From assembly GCA_963575745.1 (NCBI GenBank), contig CAUYUJ010017782.1, forward strand, positions 680,013 to 744,012: DNA of 64,000 bases, written 5' to 3'. Position 1 is the stretch's first letter. Each line of letters begins with the position of its first letter. Of the stretch, positions 11,487 through 21,337 are shown one piece after another. A program made the position numbers and the translations under genes. This DNA comes from Prorocentrum cordatum (taxonomy: Eukaryota; Sar; Dinophyceae; Prorocentrales; Prorocentraceae). The notes under the pieces were generated by a model. That model did no database searches, was not told where the DNA came from, and saw nothing but the letters and a program-made list of their open reading frames with translations.

Positions 11487-12900
11487 GAGGGGAAGAAGGA
11501 TGATGAAAAGGAGGATGAGGAGGAGGCGCAGGAGCAGGCAACAGGAGCAGGGGGAGGATGAGGAGGATGAGGACGATAAGGAGATGAGCACATGAAGACT
11601 GGATGAGGAGGAGGCAGACGCTGATGATCATGGTGATGCTGATGATGTTGATGCTTTTGTGATGTTGGCGATGATAATGGCGATGATGCTGACGCTGCTG
11701 CTGATGATGATGTTGATGCTGCTGATGATGATGGCGGTGTTGCTGCTGCTGCTGCTGATGAGTATGATGCCAATGATGATGGTGACGGCGATGCTTATGA
11801 TGCCGTTGGTGATGATGATGACGATGCTGATGGTGATGCTGCTGATGCTTATGATGTTGGTGATGCTGATGATGAGTACGATGATGATGCTGATTTTGAC
11901 CATGATGATGCTGATGATGATGATGCTGATTACGTTTATTTTTCGGATGATGATGCTGCTGATGATGATGAGGACGATGGTGGTCGTGGTGATGGTGGTG
12001 ATGCTGTTGCTGCTGCTGGTGACACTGCTGCTGATACTGCTGATGATGATGCTGATGCTGCTGATGATAAGGATGATGATGACGATGATGATGATGATCA
12101 CGACGATGACAATTATAACTGTGGTCATGATGATGCTGTTGCTGCTGCTGATGATGATGATGTTGATGATGATGCCGCTGATGATGATATTGATGAGGAT
12201 GATGATGAGTATGATGATGATGAGGATAATGCTGCTGCTGCTGCTGATGCTGATGATGCTGATGTTGATGCTGCTGACGATGATGCTGACGCGTATACTG
12301 CTGCTGATGCGGATGCTGCTGATGATGATGCTGATGCTGATGCTGCTGCTCATGATGATGCTGATGCTGCTGCTGATGCTGATGATGCTGCTGGTGCTGA
12401 TGCGGTTGATGATGATGCTGATGATGCTGATGATGCTGATGATGATGACGAGGAGGAGGAGGAGGAGGAGGAGGAGGAGGAAGAGGAGAAAAAGGAGGAG
12501 GAGCAGGAGGAGGAGGCGGAGGAAGAGGAGGAAGAGGAAGAGGAACAGGAACAGGAAGAGTAAGAGGACGAGGAAGAGGAGGAGGAATATTTGAAGAGGA
12601 AGATGAATAGGAATAGGAGGAGGAAGAGGAACAGAAAGGGGAAGAGGATAACTGGAGAAGAGGAAGAGGAAGAGGAAGAAGAAGAGCAGGAGCGTGAGCA
12701 GGAACAGGAGCAGGAGCAGGAGGAGGAAGAGGAGGAGGAGGAGGAGGAGGAGGAGGAACAGGACGAGGCGAAGGAGAAGCAGGAGGAGGAGGAGGAGGAG
12801 GAAGAGGAGGAGCATGAAGAGGAGGAGGAGGAGGAGGAGAAAGGGTAGGAGGAGGCGGAGGAGGCAAAGGAGAAGGCAGAGGAGGAGGAGGAGCAGCAGC
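11487..12900 (+). repeat. Second GGA - GAT/GCT - GGA triplet array
   Basis: GGA-rich at 11,487-11,600, GAT/GCT (with some GTT and GGT) at 11,601-12,449, and GGA/GAA at 12,450-12,900. Purine-rich strand and GAT strand coincide on +, as in the first array. Open frames of 300-600 codons on either strand, low-complexity apart from their flanking ends, are artefacts of the 3-bp period. Confidence 0.93.
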
Positions 12901-13301
12901 TTTCTGTTCAGGGCCAGGTCCTTGCCTCGCCGCCGACAGCCCCCATCTCCACCAAGGTAATCCTGTCGTTCGATATTTCCTTTTGCTATACCCTTGGCCA
13001 GGGCTCCTCTGGCGGTCTCGCATCGGCGCAGCAAGGCGCGGTCATTTGTTTTCGAGGTGGGATATGTTGAAATTCTTCGGAGGAGGTGTTTGCAAGACCT
13101 CATTTGGCGGGAGATCTGGGAATGAGAAGAACAGACCCCGCTATAGAACAAAGGTCCCCCATGATGGGGATGGTTGTCATGATGATCGCATGCTTCGTGT
13201 GGAAACACCGCGCATGATGGTCAAATTATTGTTGTTGCTGTTGCTGTTGAACTCTCACTATTGAAATATGTTTTCTTGACCCCCCTCTCCGGTGCACATG
13301 G
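12901..13301. other. Unrecognised sequence
   Basis: A short unique-looking stretch between a GGA array and the dispersed flank at 13,302. No gene recognised. Confidence 0.4.
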
Positions 13302-13371
13302 TAGTTCCCAACCATCCTGTGGTGTTGGGTCTGGGTCTTCGTTTTGAAGAGACAGCGCCCCGCGTTCACTT
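13302..13371 (+). repeat. Dispersed flank repeat, copy 1 (inverted partner 19,666-19,733)
   Basis: Words GTTCCCAACCATCCTGTGGTG, GGGTC.TCGTTT and GACAGCGCC appear as their reverse complements in the same relative order near 19,666-19,733. In both places the repeat sits next to 90-bp-type minisatellite units, so flank and minisatellite belong to one duplicated unit. Confidence 0.8.
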
Positions 13372-13392
13372 CTCCTCCATCCCATCATCCAT

Positions 13393-13395
13393 CCA

Positions 13396-13442
<47 letters not shown>

Positions 13443-13508
13443 TATCATCATCATTATCATCATCATTCCTCTCCTCTCCTCTCCTCTCCTCTTCTCCTCT
13501 CCTCTTCA
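13393..13508 (+). repeat. ATC tract followed by CTCTC tract
   Basis: CATC words merge into ATC triplets (to about 13,466), then TCCTC words (13,468-13,508). This is the complementary orientation of the GAT plus purine pairing in the large arrays. Confidence 0.9.
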
Positions 13509-13512
13509 CCCA

Positions 13513-15190
13513 CCCAGTACACTGTTTCGTGGCTCCATAGGGAGCTCCACCGAAGGCCCCAGTGCCCGCGCCCGCATGCGTCACCCACACCCATTTCGGC
13601 ACACCCCTCACACGTTTCGTGGCTCCATAGGGAGCTCCACCGAAGGCCCCAGTGCCCGCCCGCATGCGCACACCCATTTCGGCACACCCCTCACACGTTT
13701 CTGCTCCAGCTAGCGCCCGCATGCGCACACGGCACACACGCTTCGTGGCCCCATAGGGAGCTCCACCGAAGGCCCCAGTGCCCGCCCGCATGCGTCACCC
13801 ACACCCATTTCGGCACACCCCTCACACGTTTCGTGGCTCCATAGGGAGCTCCACCGAAGGCCCCAGTGCCCGCGCCCGCATGCGTCACCCACACCCATTT
13901 CGGCACACCCCTCACACGTTTCGTGGCTCCATAGGGAGCTCCACCGAAGGCCCCAGTGCCCGCGCCCGCATGCGTCACCCACACCCATTTCGGCACACCC
14001 CTCACACGTTTCGTGGCTCCATAGGGAGCTCCACCGAAGGCCCCAGTGCCCGCGCCCGCATGCGTCACCCACACCCATTTCGGCACACCCCTCACACGTT
14101 TCGTGGCTCCATAGGGAGCTCCACCGAAGGCCCCAGTGCCCGCGCCCGCATGCGTCACCCACACCCATTTCGGCACACCCCTCACACGTTTCGTGGCTCC
14201 ATAGGGAGCTCCACCGAAGGCCCCAGTGCCCGCGCCCGCATGCGTCACCCACACCCATTTCGGCACACCCCTCACACGTTTCGTGGCTCCATAGGGAGCT
14301 CCACCGAAGGCCCCAGTGCCCGCGCCCGCATGCGTCACCCACACCCATTTCGGCACACCCCTCACACGTTTCGTGGCTCCATAGGGAGCTCCACCGAAGG
14401 CCCCAGTGCCCGCGCCCGCATGCGTCACCCACACCCATTTCGGCACACCCCTCACACGTTTCGTGGCCCCATAGGGAGCTCCACCGAAGGCCCCAGTGGC
14501 GGCGCGTCACATGCGCATGCGTCCCGCACACCCATTTCGGCACATCCCTGACAGGTTTCGTGGCCCCATCATCCACCGGAGGCCCCAGTGGCGGCGCTCA
14601 CATGCGTCACCCACACCCACCCAATTCGGCACACCCCTCACACGTTTCGTGGCCCCATAGGGAGCTCCACCGAAGGCCCCAGCGGCCGCGCTCACATGCG
14701 TCCCCGCCACCCATCCCGGCACGCCCCTCACAACAACAGGTTTCGTGGCCCCATAGGGAGCTCCACCGAAGGCCCCAGTGGCACCGCCCGCATGCGTCAC
14801 CACCCGCACCCAATTCGGCACACCCCTCACACGTTTCGTGGCCCCATAGGGAGCTGCACCGAAGGCCCCAGTGGCGGCGCTCACATGCGTCCCCGCCACA
14901 CATCCCAGTACACCCCTCACGCGCTTCGTGGCCCCATAGGGAGCTCCACCGAAGGCCCCAGTAGCGGCGCTTACATGCGTCTCCGCCACCCATCCCGCCC
15001 CCCCCCCCCCGCAGCAGCATCATGTTTCGGGGACCCATAGGGAGCTCCACTGGAGGCCCCAGTGGCGGCCCGCACATGCGTTTCCGCCACCCATGTCGGC
15101 ACGCCCCGCGCGTGTTTCATGTCCCCATAGGGAGCTTCGCCGAATGCCCCAGTGGCACCCATCTCGGCACACCCCTCACACGTTCCGTAA
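13513..15190 (+). repeat. 90-bp minisatellite, about 18 units
   Basis: Units marked by the word CGTGG(C/T)(C/T)CCATAGGGAG start at 13,527, 13,617, 13,743, 13,831 and then every 90 bp to 14,461, then more irregularly (14,558, 14,647, 14,745, 14,836, 14,925 and two more). The seven units from 13,831 to 14,460 are identical. Units on both sides carry substitutions and indels. Because 90 is divisible by three and the unit has few stops, 30-residue repeats stay open in at least one + frame and two - frames (257-288 codons). This gives no evidence of which, if any, is translated. Confidence 0.95.
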
Positions 15191-15299
15191 TCCTATGGGG
15201 AGTTCCATTGAAGATGAAACCCGCAGCTGCGGTACTGACAACTGCATATGGTTGGGTTCTTCGCCAGGCTAATTTTTTCAATTGAAGCGCCCATCCCGG

Positions 15300-15560
15300 C
15301 GCTCGCATGCGTTTATATGTAAGAATATATAAATGGAAGTTTTCGTCCTCGAACTGTGTTGTTGACCCCCTGGTTATAGCAACAGCGGCTCCCGCCTGAG
15401 ACTTCCTCGCAATTTCGCTTGGACCCCCGCTCCCGCCCGAGACTTCCTGGCATCTTATTCAGGAATCGCGCTCTCGCTTGGGACTTCCTTGCAATCTACT
15501 CAGGAATTGCTCTCTCGGTGCTCTGGAATCGCGCCCTCGCTGGAGACTTGCTTGCAATTC
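15300..15560 (+). repeat. Imperfect ~45-bp repeats
   Basis: Repeated pattern 'gac ttcct.gcaat.t..ttcaggaatcgcgctctcgcttgg'. Related copies recur near 16,400-16,520. Spacing is variable and the units are eroded. Confidence 0.6.
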
Positions 15561-15685
15561 TTGACGCTTCGCGTATCCCCACCAGCCCATCCAGTAACGA
15601 TGCCCAGGCGAATGGAGGTGATCAGGGAAGTGAGGGAGCATACAGAGTAACAAAGGGCTGGGGAACCCGTCTTACCCAAGACGGC
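15545..15685 (+). repeat. Dispersed repeat, copy B (partner 11,287-11,420)
   Basis: Same ordered words as copy A, beginning at TATCCCCACCAGCCCATCCAG. It ends directly at a GGA tract beginning at 15,686. Confidence 0.6.
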
Positions 15686-15868
15686 GAGGATGGAGGAGGA
15701 ATCGGAGGAGGATGAGGAGGAGGAGGAACTGAAGGAGGAGGAGGGGGAGCGGGAGGAGGGAGGAGGGAGGAGGAGCAATAGGCGGATGAGGAGGAGGAGG
15801 AGGAGGAGGAGGAGGAGCAGGACGAGAATGAGGAGGAGGATGAGGAGAAGGGCGAGCAGAATGGCCAG
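15686..15868 (+). repeat. GGA tract
   Basis: GGA/GAG triplets with purines on the + strand. It links dispersed copy B to a CTTGG-rich array. Confidence 0.85.
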
Positions 15869-15870
15869 AG

Positions 15871-16140
15871 GCCTCTTGGATGCCTCTCGGAGTCTCTTCG
15901 GATGTCTCTTGGGAGCGTCCTGAAGGCCTCTTAGGGCGTCTTGGGAGCGTCTTGGCGGTCCCGGAGGCCTCTCGGGGCGTCTTGGGTGCCTCGGGGGGCC
16001 TCTTGGGGACCTCTTGGGGCCATCTTGGGGCCATCTTGGGGCCATCTTGGCGCCTCTTGGGGCCTCCTGGGCGCCTCTTGGGGCCATCTTGGGGCGCTCT
16101 TGGGAGCCTTGGGAGCGCTCTTGGGGCCATCTTGGAGGTG
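15871..16140 (+). repeat. CTTGG-rich array 1
   Basis: The word CTTGG recurs about every 10-12 bp, alternating with GGCCTC and GGCCATC words. Three further arrays of this type lie at 28,331-28,980, 35,830-36,440 and 43,470-43,870. Open frames on either strand are low complexity. Confidence 0.85.
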
Positions 16141-16269
16141 ATCGATCAAAGGAAGGGGGTCCCCCAATTAGCCTTCCTCCTCGGGAGCCTCTAAAATCGG
16201 CCAAAACCCAAGTAAAACCAATGATTTTGGCTTCCTTGCCGAGGCCGTTTTGGACGCTCTAACTACCAG

Positions 16270-16524
16270 CGGCCCCCCTTGTCCAAGTCCAGGGGAGGGG
16301 GTTAGGGGGAGGGGTAAACCCCTCCCCGTAGGGGATGAAGGAGGGGTGGAAGAGGAAATTCCCAAAACCACCTACGCCCAGAGGGCTGGTGGGATTTACT
16401 CAAGACTAGCGCCCTTGCGTTGGAATTTCCCGCAATTTACTCAAGCGCCGCGCTCCGTCACTCGGGCACCCAGGAGTCGCGCTCACGCTTAGAACGCCCT
16501 CACAGATTATTTAGGAATCGGGAT
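16270..16524. other. Spacer with a perfect 10-bp-arm palindrome at 16,306-16,327
   Basis: GGGGAGGGGT and its reverse complement flank an AA spacer, a strong hairpin or cruciform candidate. The rest contains relatives of the ~45-bp repeats at 15,300-15,560. Confidence 0.75.
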
Positions 16525-17605
16525 CTCGCTGCCCTTCGTGGCCCTGTTGCAGCCCTTCGTGGTCCCCTCGCTGCCTTTCGTGGACCCGTTGCAGCCCTTC
16601 GTGGCCCCCTCGCTGCCCGTCGTGGCCCCGTTGCAGCCCTTCGTTGCCCCCTCGCTGCTCGTCGTTGCCGCGTTGCAGCCCTTCGTGGCCTCTTCGCTGC
16701 CCTTCATGGCCCCGTTGCAGCCCTTCGGGGCTCCCTCGCTGCCCTTCGTGGCCCCGTTACAGCCCTTCCTAGCCCCCTCGCTGCCTTTCGTGGCCCCGTT
16801 GCAGCCCTTCGTGGCCCCCTCGCTGCCCTTCGTGGCCCCTCTCAGCCCCTCGTGGCCCCCTCGCTGCCCTTCGTGGCCCCGTTGCAGCCCTTCGTGGCCT
16901 CCTCGCTGCCCTTCGTGGCCCCGTCGTAGCCCCTCGTGGCCCCCTCGCCCGTCGTGGCCCCGTTGCAGCCCTTCGTGGCCCCCTCGCGGCCCTTCGTGGC
17001 CCCGTTGCAGCCCTTCTTGGCCCCCTCGCTGCCCTTCGTGGCCCCGTTGCAGCCCCTCGTGGCCCCCTCGCTGCCCGTCGTGGCCCCGTTGCAGCCCTTC
17101 GTGGCCCCCTCGCTGCCCTTCGTTTTCCCGTTGCAGCCTTTTGTGGCCCCCTCGCTTTGTTTCGTGGCCCCATATGTGTATGCCGCCCTTCGTGGCCCCC
17201 GCTCGTTCGCGCCCGTCGTGGCCCCATATGCATGCCCTTCGTGGCCCCGCTGTCGCCCTTCGTGGCCTCCTCGCTGCCCTTCGTGGCCCCGTTGCTGCCC
17301 TCTGTGGCCCTGTCCTTGCCCTCCGCGGCCCGATATATGTATGCCCTTCGTGGCCCCCGCTCGTTCGCGCCCGTCGTGGCCCCATGTGCATGCCCTTCGT
17401 GGCCCCGCTGTCGCCCTTTGTGGCCTCCTCGCTGTCCTACGTGGCCCAGTTGCTATCTTCAGTTGCCCCGTCGTTGCCTTTTGTGGCCCCGCATTATCTG
17501 CCCTTCGCGGCCCCCGCTCGTTCGCGCTCTTCGTGGCCCCGTACGCGTTCCCTTCGTGTTCCCGCTGTCGCCCTTCGTGGCCTACTTCGTGCCCTTCGTG
17601 GCCCT
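16525..17605 (+). repeat. 21-bp minisatellite with 42-bp higher-order period
   Basis: The 21-bp monomer CCCTTCGTGGCCCC plus a 7-base tail alternates between tails GTTGCAG and CTCGCTG, giving a 42-bp dimer repeated about 15 times to about 17,150. After that, diverged monomers with GCTCGTTCGCGCC inserts continue to about 17,605. A + frame reading LPFVAPL-QPFVAPS stays open for over 400 codons and a - frame for about 290. Both follow from the period and are not taken as genes. Confidence 0.93.
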
Positions 17606-17629
17606 GCTGTCGTTCTCTCTCTCGCTCTC

Positions 17630-17676
17630 GGTCGTCGTCGTCGCCGTCGTCGTCGACGTCGTCGTCGTCGTCCGTC
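17630..17676 (+). repeat. GTC triplet tract
   Basis: GTC repeats with two interruptions. Confidence 0.9.
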
Positions 17677-17880
17677 CCTCTTGGGGTCGGGTTGCCGCCG
17701 AACAGCGGTACCGCTGGTCAGGCCGACGGTCCGCGGCCGCCCCGCCGCTTGCCGGGGCCCAGCCTGCAGGGAAGAGTATACCTCCCAAGATGGGCGTGAT
17801 CGAAGACGAAGAGGGCGGGTATCGAGGGTTTGGGAAATACGCGTTAACGGGCACTCGAGCAGATAAGAGCGAACAGTCTT

Positions 17881-17923
17881 CTTGTTGTTGTGGTGGCGGT
17901 GGTGATTGTGGTGGTGGTGGTGT

Positions 17924-17962
<39 letters not shown>

Positions 17963-17964
17963 CT

Positions 17965-18010
<46 letters not shown>

Positions 18011-18026
18011 GGTTGTTGTTGTTGTT

Positions 18027-18080
<54 letters not shown>

Positions 18081-18207
18081 GCTGCTGTTGTTGTTATTGC
18101 TGCTGTTGTTGTGGTTGCTGTTGCTGCTGCTGCTGCTGTTGTTGTTGTTGTTGTTGTTGCTGTTGTTGTTGTTGTTGTTCTTGTTGTTGTTGTTGTTGTT
18201 GTTGTGG

Positions 18208-18245
<38 letters not shown>

Positions 18246-18247
18246 GA
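17881..18247 (+). repeat. TTG triplet tract, interrupted
   Basis: TTG with GGT, GCT and GAT interruptions over about 365 bp. On the - strand it reads poly-Asn. Repeat artefact. Confidence 0.93.
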
Positions 18248-19007
18248 ACATTATTAATTCTAAAGAATAATTATTGTTGGGACCCCTGGTGCACGCCCCC
18301 CCTGCGCCGCCTAGGCCGCAGCTACATTTTCATCATTTTCGTGAGGAAGCCTCAGGTAATTCGATGTGATCAAGATCCGGTTGTTTTGTTCCCCCCCGCT
18401 TTCCCTTGCAAAAAACACTATAAAATGACATTTCTTGTTCTAATATAATCAAATTTCAAGAATCCCTGCAAAAAATAAGGTAAAGTGGACATTCGCGCGC
18501 GCAAGACGAAATCCTTCCAAAAGCTTAGTGTTCGGAGCGATTTTAACATAAAAACATCAAAAAACCAATGGTTTTTCAACAAAAAAATGTCAAAATCTCA
18601 TCCCGCGCGCTCTTGCGGATTCGTAGGAAACCCAACACTTTTTAAACATTTCTGTCAAACGGGCTTTTGCGAGCAACTTTTTCGAACTTCTGCGACAACG
18701 GTTGCGCACCTGCCAGGGCCATCATCCCTGTCAAATAATACCATGCGGGACACATTCGTTTTTTCTTCGCGCGCGCACGCCGAAATCTCCAAAAACCCTT
18801 GCCCGCCAGTGTAGTAGCCACGGTCGTCCGCACGCCACGAAGTGAAGTGTCCCAACGTCATAGGGCGGGAAGCTGGGTTTGGGTGGTCGCGAAGAGTCGT
18901 TTGGATATTTGGTAGAGCTTGTAATGCCCCCCCACGAAGTGGGGGTATTGCCTGGTGTCGTATGAAAACCCTGGCACTGGGGAGAACACCACGCGTTCGG
19001 GTAAAAT
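18248..19007. other. AT-rich island without recognised gene
   Basis: About 18,248-18,700 is markedly richer in A and T than the rest, with several AAAA and TTTT runs. The words CGCGCGCGCAAGACGAAATC (18,492) and CGCGCGCGCACGCCGAAATC (18,767) form an imperfect pair, each followed by a CCAAAA word. No gene or RNA is recognised. Confidence 0.45.
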
Positions 19008-19008
19008 G

Positions 19009-19089
<81 letters not shown>

Positions 19090-19092
19090 GAT
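19008..19092 (+). repeat. Uninterrupted TTG tract, about 28 units
   Basis: Pure TTG repeat with no interruption, in contrast to the older interrupted tract at 17.9 kb. Confidence 0.95.
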
Positions 19093-19260
19093 TCGTATCA
19101 GTTGTTCTGTGGTTGTAAGCATCAGTTGGGGTGCTTCTGAAAAGCGGCGCGCCCTTGGCTTCTTTAGAGCGGCGGCCGGCGCCTTTCAAGAGGCAGCCTT
19201 CTTCTAAAAACCCCTTCTTGCCCGTGTGCACCCTTGTGCGCGCCACCGATGTAACGAATG

Positions 19261-19286
19261 AGGTGTGTGTGTGTGTGTGTGTGTGC
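19261..19286 (+). repeat. GT dinucleotide tract
   Basis: About 12 GT units. Confidence 0.9.
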
Positions 19287-19329
19287 CAAAAATGAACATT
19301 CGGTGGTCGGAGAGCCGCATGCGAATCCT

Positions 19330-19600
19330 CCAATTGGTGCCTTCCTTGGATCTCCTCATGGGGCCACGACGCGTGTGAGGGGTGTGCCGAAGTGGACGTG
19401 TCGTGGGCGCGGAACCGCATGCGCACCCTGCCAGTGAGGGCTTGGGTGACCTCTCTATGGGGCCACGAAGCATGTGAGGGGTGTTCCAAAAATGGGCATT
19501 CGGTTGGGGGGGGGCAGCCGCGTGCGAACCCTGCTACTGGGGCCTTCGCTGGAGCTCTCTCTTGGACTATGAATCGTGCGACGGGTGTGCCGTAGTGGTT
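19330..19600 (-). repeat. Inverted, diverged copies of the 90-bp unit
   Basis: Three diverged units read in reverse complement relative to 13.5-15.2 kb. Marker words GGGGCCACGA.GC.TGTGAGGGGTG, CCGCATGCG and TGGGGCCTTCG recur in the expected order. Confidence 0.8.
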
Positions 19601-19659
19601 GGCATGCGGAAGGCGGAGGCAGGGATGACAGGAGGGAGGAGAGGGAGAAGGAAGGAGGA

Positions 19660-19733
19660 GTGAGTGAAGAACGCCGTGCGCTGTCTGTTCCAAACGAGGA
19701 CCCAGCACCACAGGATGATTGGGAACTGTGCGA
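19660..19733 (-). repeat. Dispersed flank repeat, copy 2 (inverted partner 13,302-13,371)
   Basis: GCGCTGTCTGTTCC, ACGAGGACCCAG and CACCACAGGATGATTGGGAA are the reverse complement of the flank at 13.3 kb with a few changes and one small gap. Confidence 0.8.
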
Positions 19734-21337
19734 AGTGATTCGCGAGGCGTCCGAACAAGATCCATATTTTGCTGTTGAGTGCGCTTTTCATGGAGCAGGA
19801 AGGGCTCGGAAGAGCAGGCGCTCTAGACCACCTCAGCCCAAACAGCTGGTGGGATTCGAGGGGCTGTGAAGGGAGGCACGACGGAAAGTGTACGCATTGG
19901 GCCGTATTCCAGGACATCGATTTCATTTCGCTGCCTGCATCGTTTGTGGTGTGCACTGGCGGCCGCTTTCAGGCACTCGACGGGTGCAAGCCAGCTTGGC
20001 ATAGCCACCATAGCCACGGGGTGAATCGCAATCATGGTTCTCGTCTTCAACTTCACTGATTGCTGTCTGAACCTAGACGATTAAAGCGCTTGTAGTTGGT
20101 TTGTGAATGCTGTTCTTTTGGGCTTGCTTGGAGTGCCCGCCGCTAGAGCTACTTCCACTGTCTTTCCAGCCATGTGCTGCAATCGTAGCATCATCATGGA
20201 GCTCGGATCCCACCCCGAGTTCGTTCAGCAGTCCTTGGATTGGGCACGTGGCAGCACGTGCCACCCGCTGCAGAGTTACAGTACGGGACTGGCGGGGCGC
20301 AGACGGGGAAGCAGCCAAAGAGTTCGCTGGCAGCTCGACCCAGTGAAGTACAACGAAGGCGAGGGGGGCTTACAGAAAAGGGAAAGTGCTGCTGATGACA
20401 CGCATGCAATGCTTTCTTCTGCGCTGTCCGAGTCATCTTGGGTTTGGTGGGCCAGCGTTCCAATAGGGAGTTCCAGGAGCGCGGTCGCACAGCTTCCGTG
20501 AGGGATACAGTTAGGTTTTGCGGTTGCGAGCGAAATGGATAATCCATGTGCGTTCTTGCGCGTATTTGCGTTCGTGCGTGTGTATGTTCGTACGCATACA
20601 TTGCATCTTTGGGGACGAGGCCCAGGGGTGCTGCATGGGGGCACCCCTGTGGCCCCCCGGGCCGACTGGGCGTCATTGTGGAGGCTCTCTGGACTCTGTG
20701 AGGCCGTCTGGAGCCGGAAAGCGCAAGGACGCCAGCATCACTGAGCGGCATGGTGAAGATCATTGACCAGCGGCATTCTGAGAGCCCTTCGGGCCTCGCA
20801 GGAGCCTCTCGGGGGCGTCTTGGGGCTTCCTGTTTATGTTTTTTTTTCTGGGGGGTAGGCCTCTTAGACTTTAGTAGGAGTCTTTTGGAAGTTTCTTGCG
20901 GCCTCCCAGGAGTCCCTTGGGGCGGTAAAGTCGAACTGCCGATGTGTGCCCGCGCCCCGGGGCTCTCTGGGTGGTCTCGGCGCCCCCTGATGGTGTCGTG
21001 GTCAGTTTTGGGGCAACCTTTGGGGCCTAATGGGCCGTAGTGGAGTGTCGCGAAGCCGAAACGGGAGAAACGAGAAACTCTTTCCAAAACCGATGGGAAT
21101 CAAGTCGATTTTGCCTCTTGTGGCCATCGTGGGAGTGCTCTTAACGGCTTCTTGGGGCGTATTGGAGGCGTAGTAGGCTGTTCGGGAGCCATCTTGAGAC
21201 GGCAATGTACCGTAGGTAGTGTTGAACATGGGCGTGGGGGAACGGTGGGAGGCAGAACGGTGCTGCAGCCTTGCCCTCCGTCGCCATTTGGCTGGAGGGA
21301 AACACAGGCCCTGCAGCATCACAAATCGAGGGTGGGC
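19734..21337. other. Unrecognised sequence before element 1
   Basis: No gene is recognised. A - strand frame of 297 codons (20,194-21,087) and several + frames show no domain. 20,640-21,040 has weak CTTGG / GGGGCCTC periodicity resembling the CTTGG-rich arrays. Confidence 0.4.

Noticed and set aside
13691-14576. 254-288-codon frames with perfect 30-residue repeats
   Set aside because: The 90-bp minisatellite is open in three frames simultaneously, so openness is not evidence of coding.
13513-15190. Possible CRISPR-like array
   Set aside because: The whole 90-bp unit is identical with no variable spacers, and the genome is eukaryotic.
15871-16140. Telomere-like repeats in the CTTGG/TTGGGG arrays
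   Set aside because: The period is irregular (10-12 bp) with interspersed GGCCTC words, unlike the TTTAGGG-type telomere, and arrays are internal and repeated four times.
16538-17866. 442-codon frame LPFVAPLQPFVAPS
   Set aside because: It is an artefact of the 21-bp repeat. The opposite strand is also open for 294 codons.
20194-21087. 297-codon minus-strand frame
   Set aside because: It has no domain. Part of it reads through CTTGG-like low-complexity sequence.
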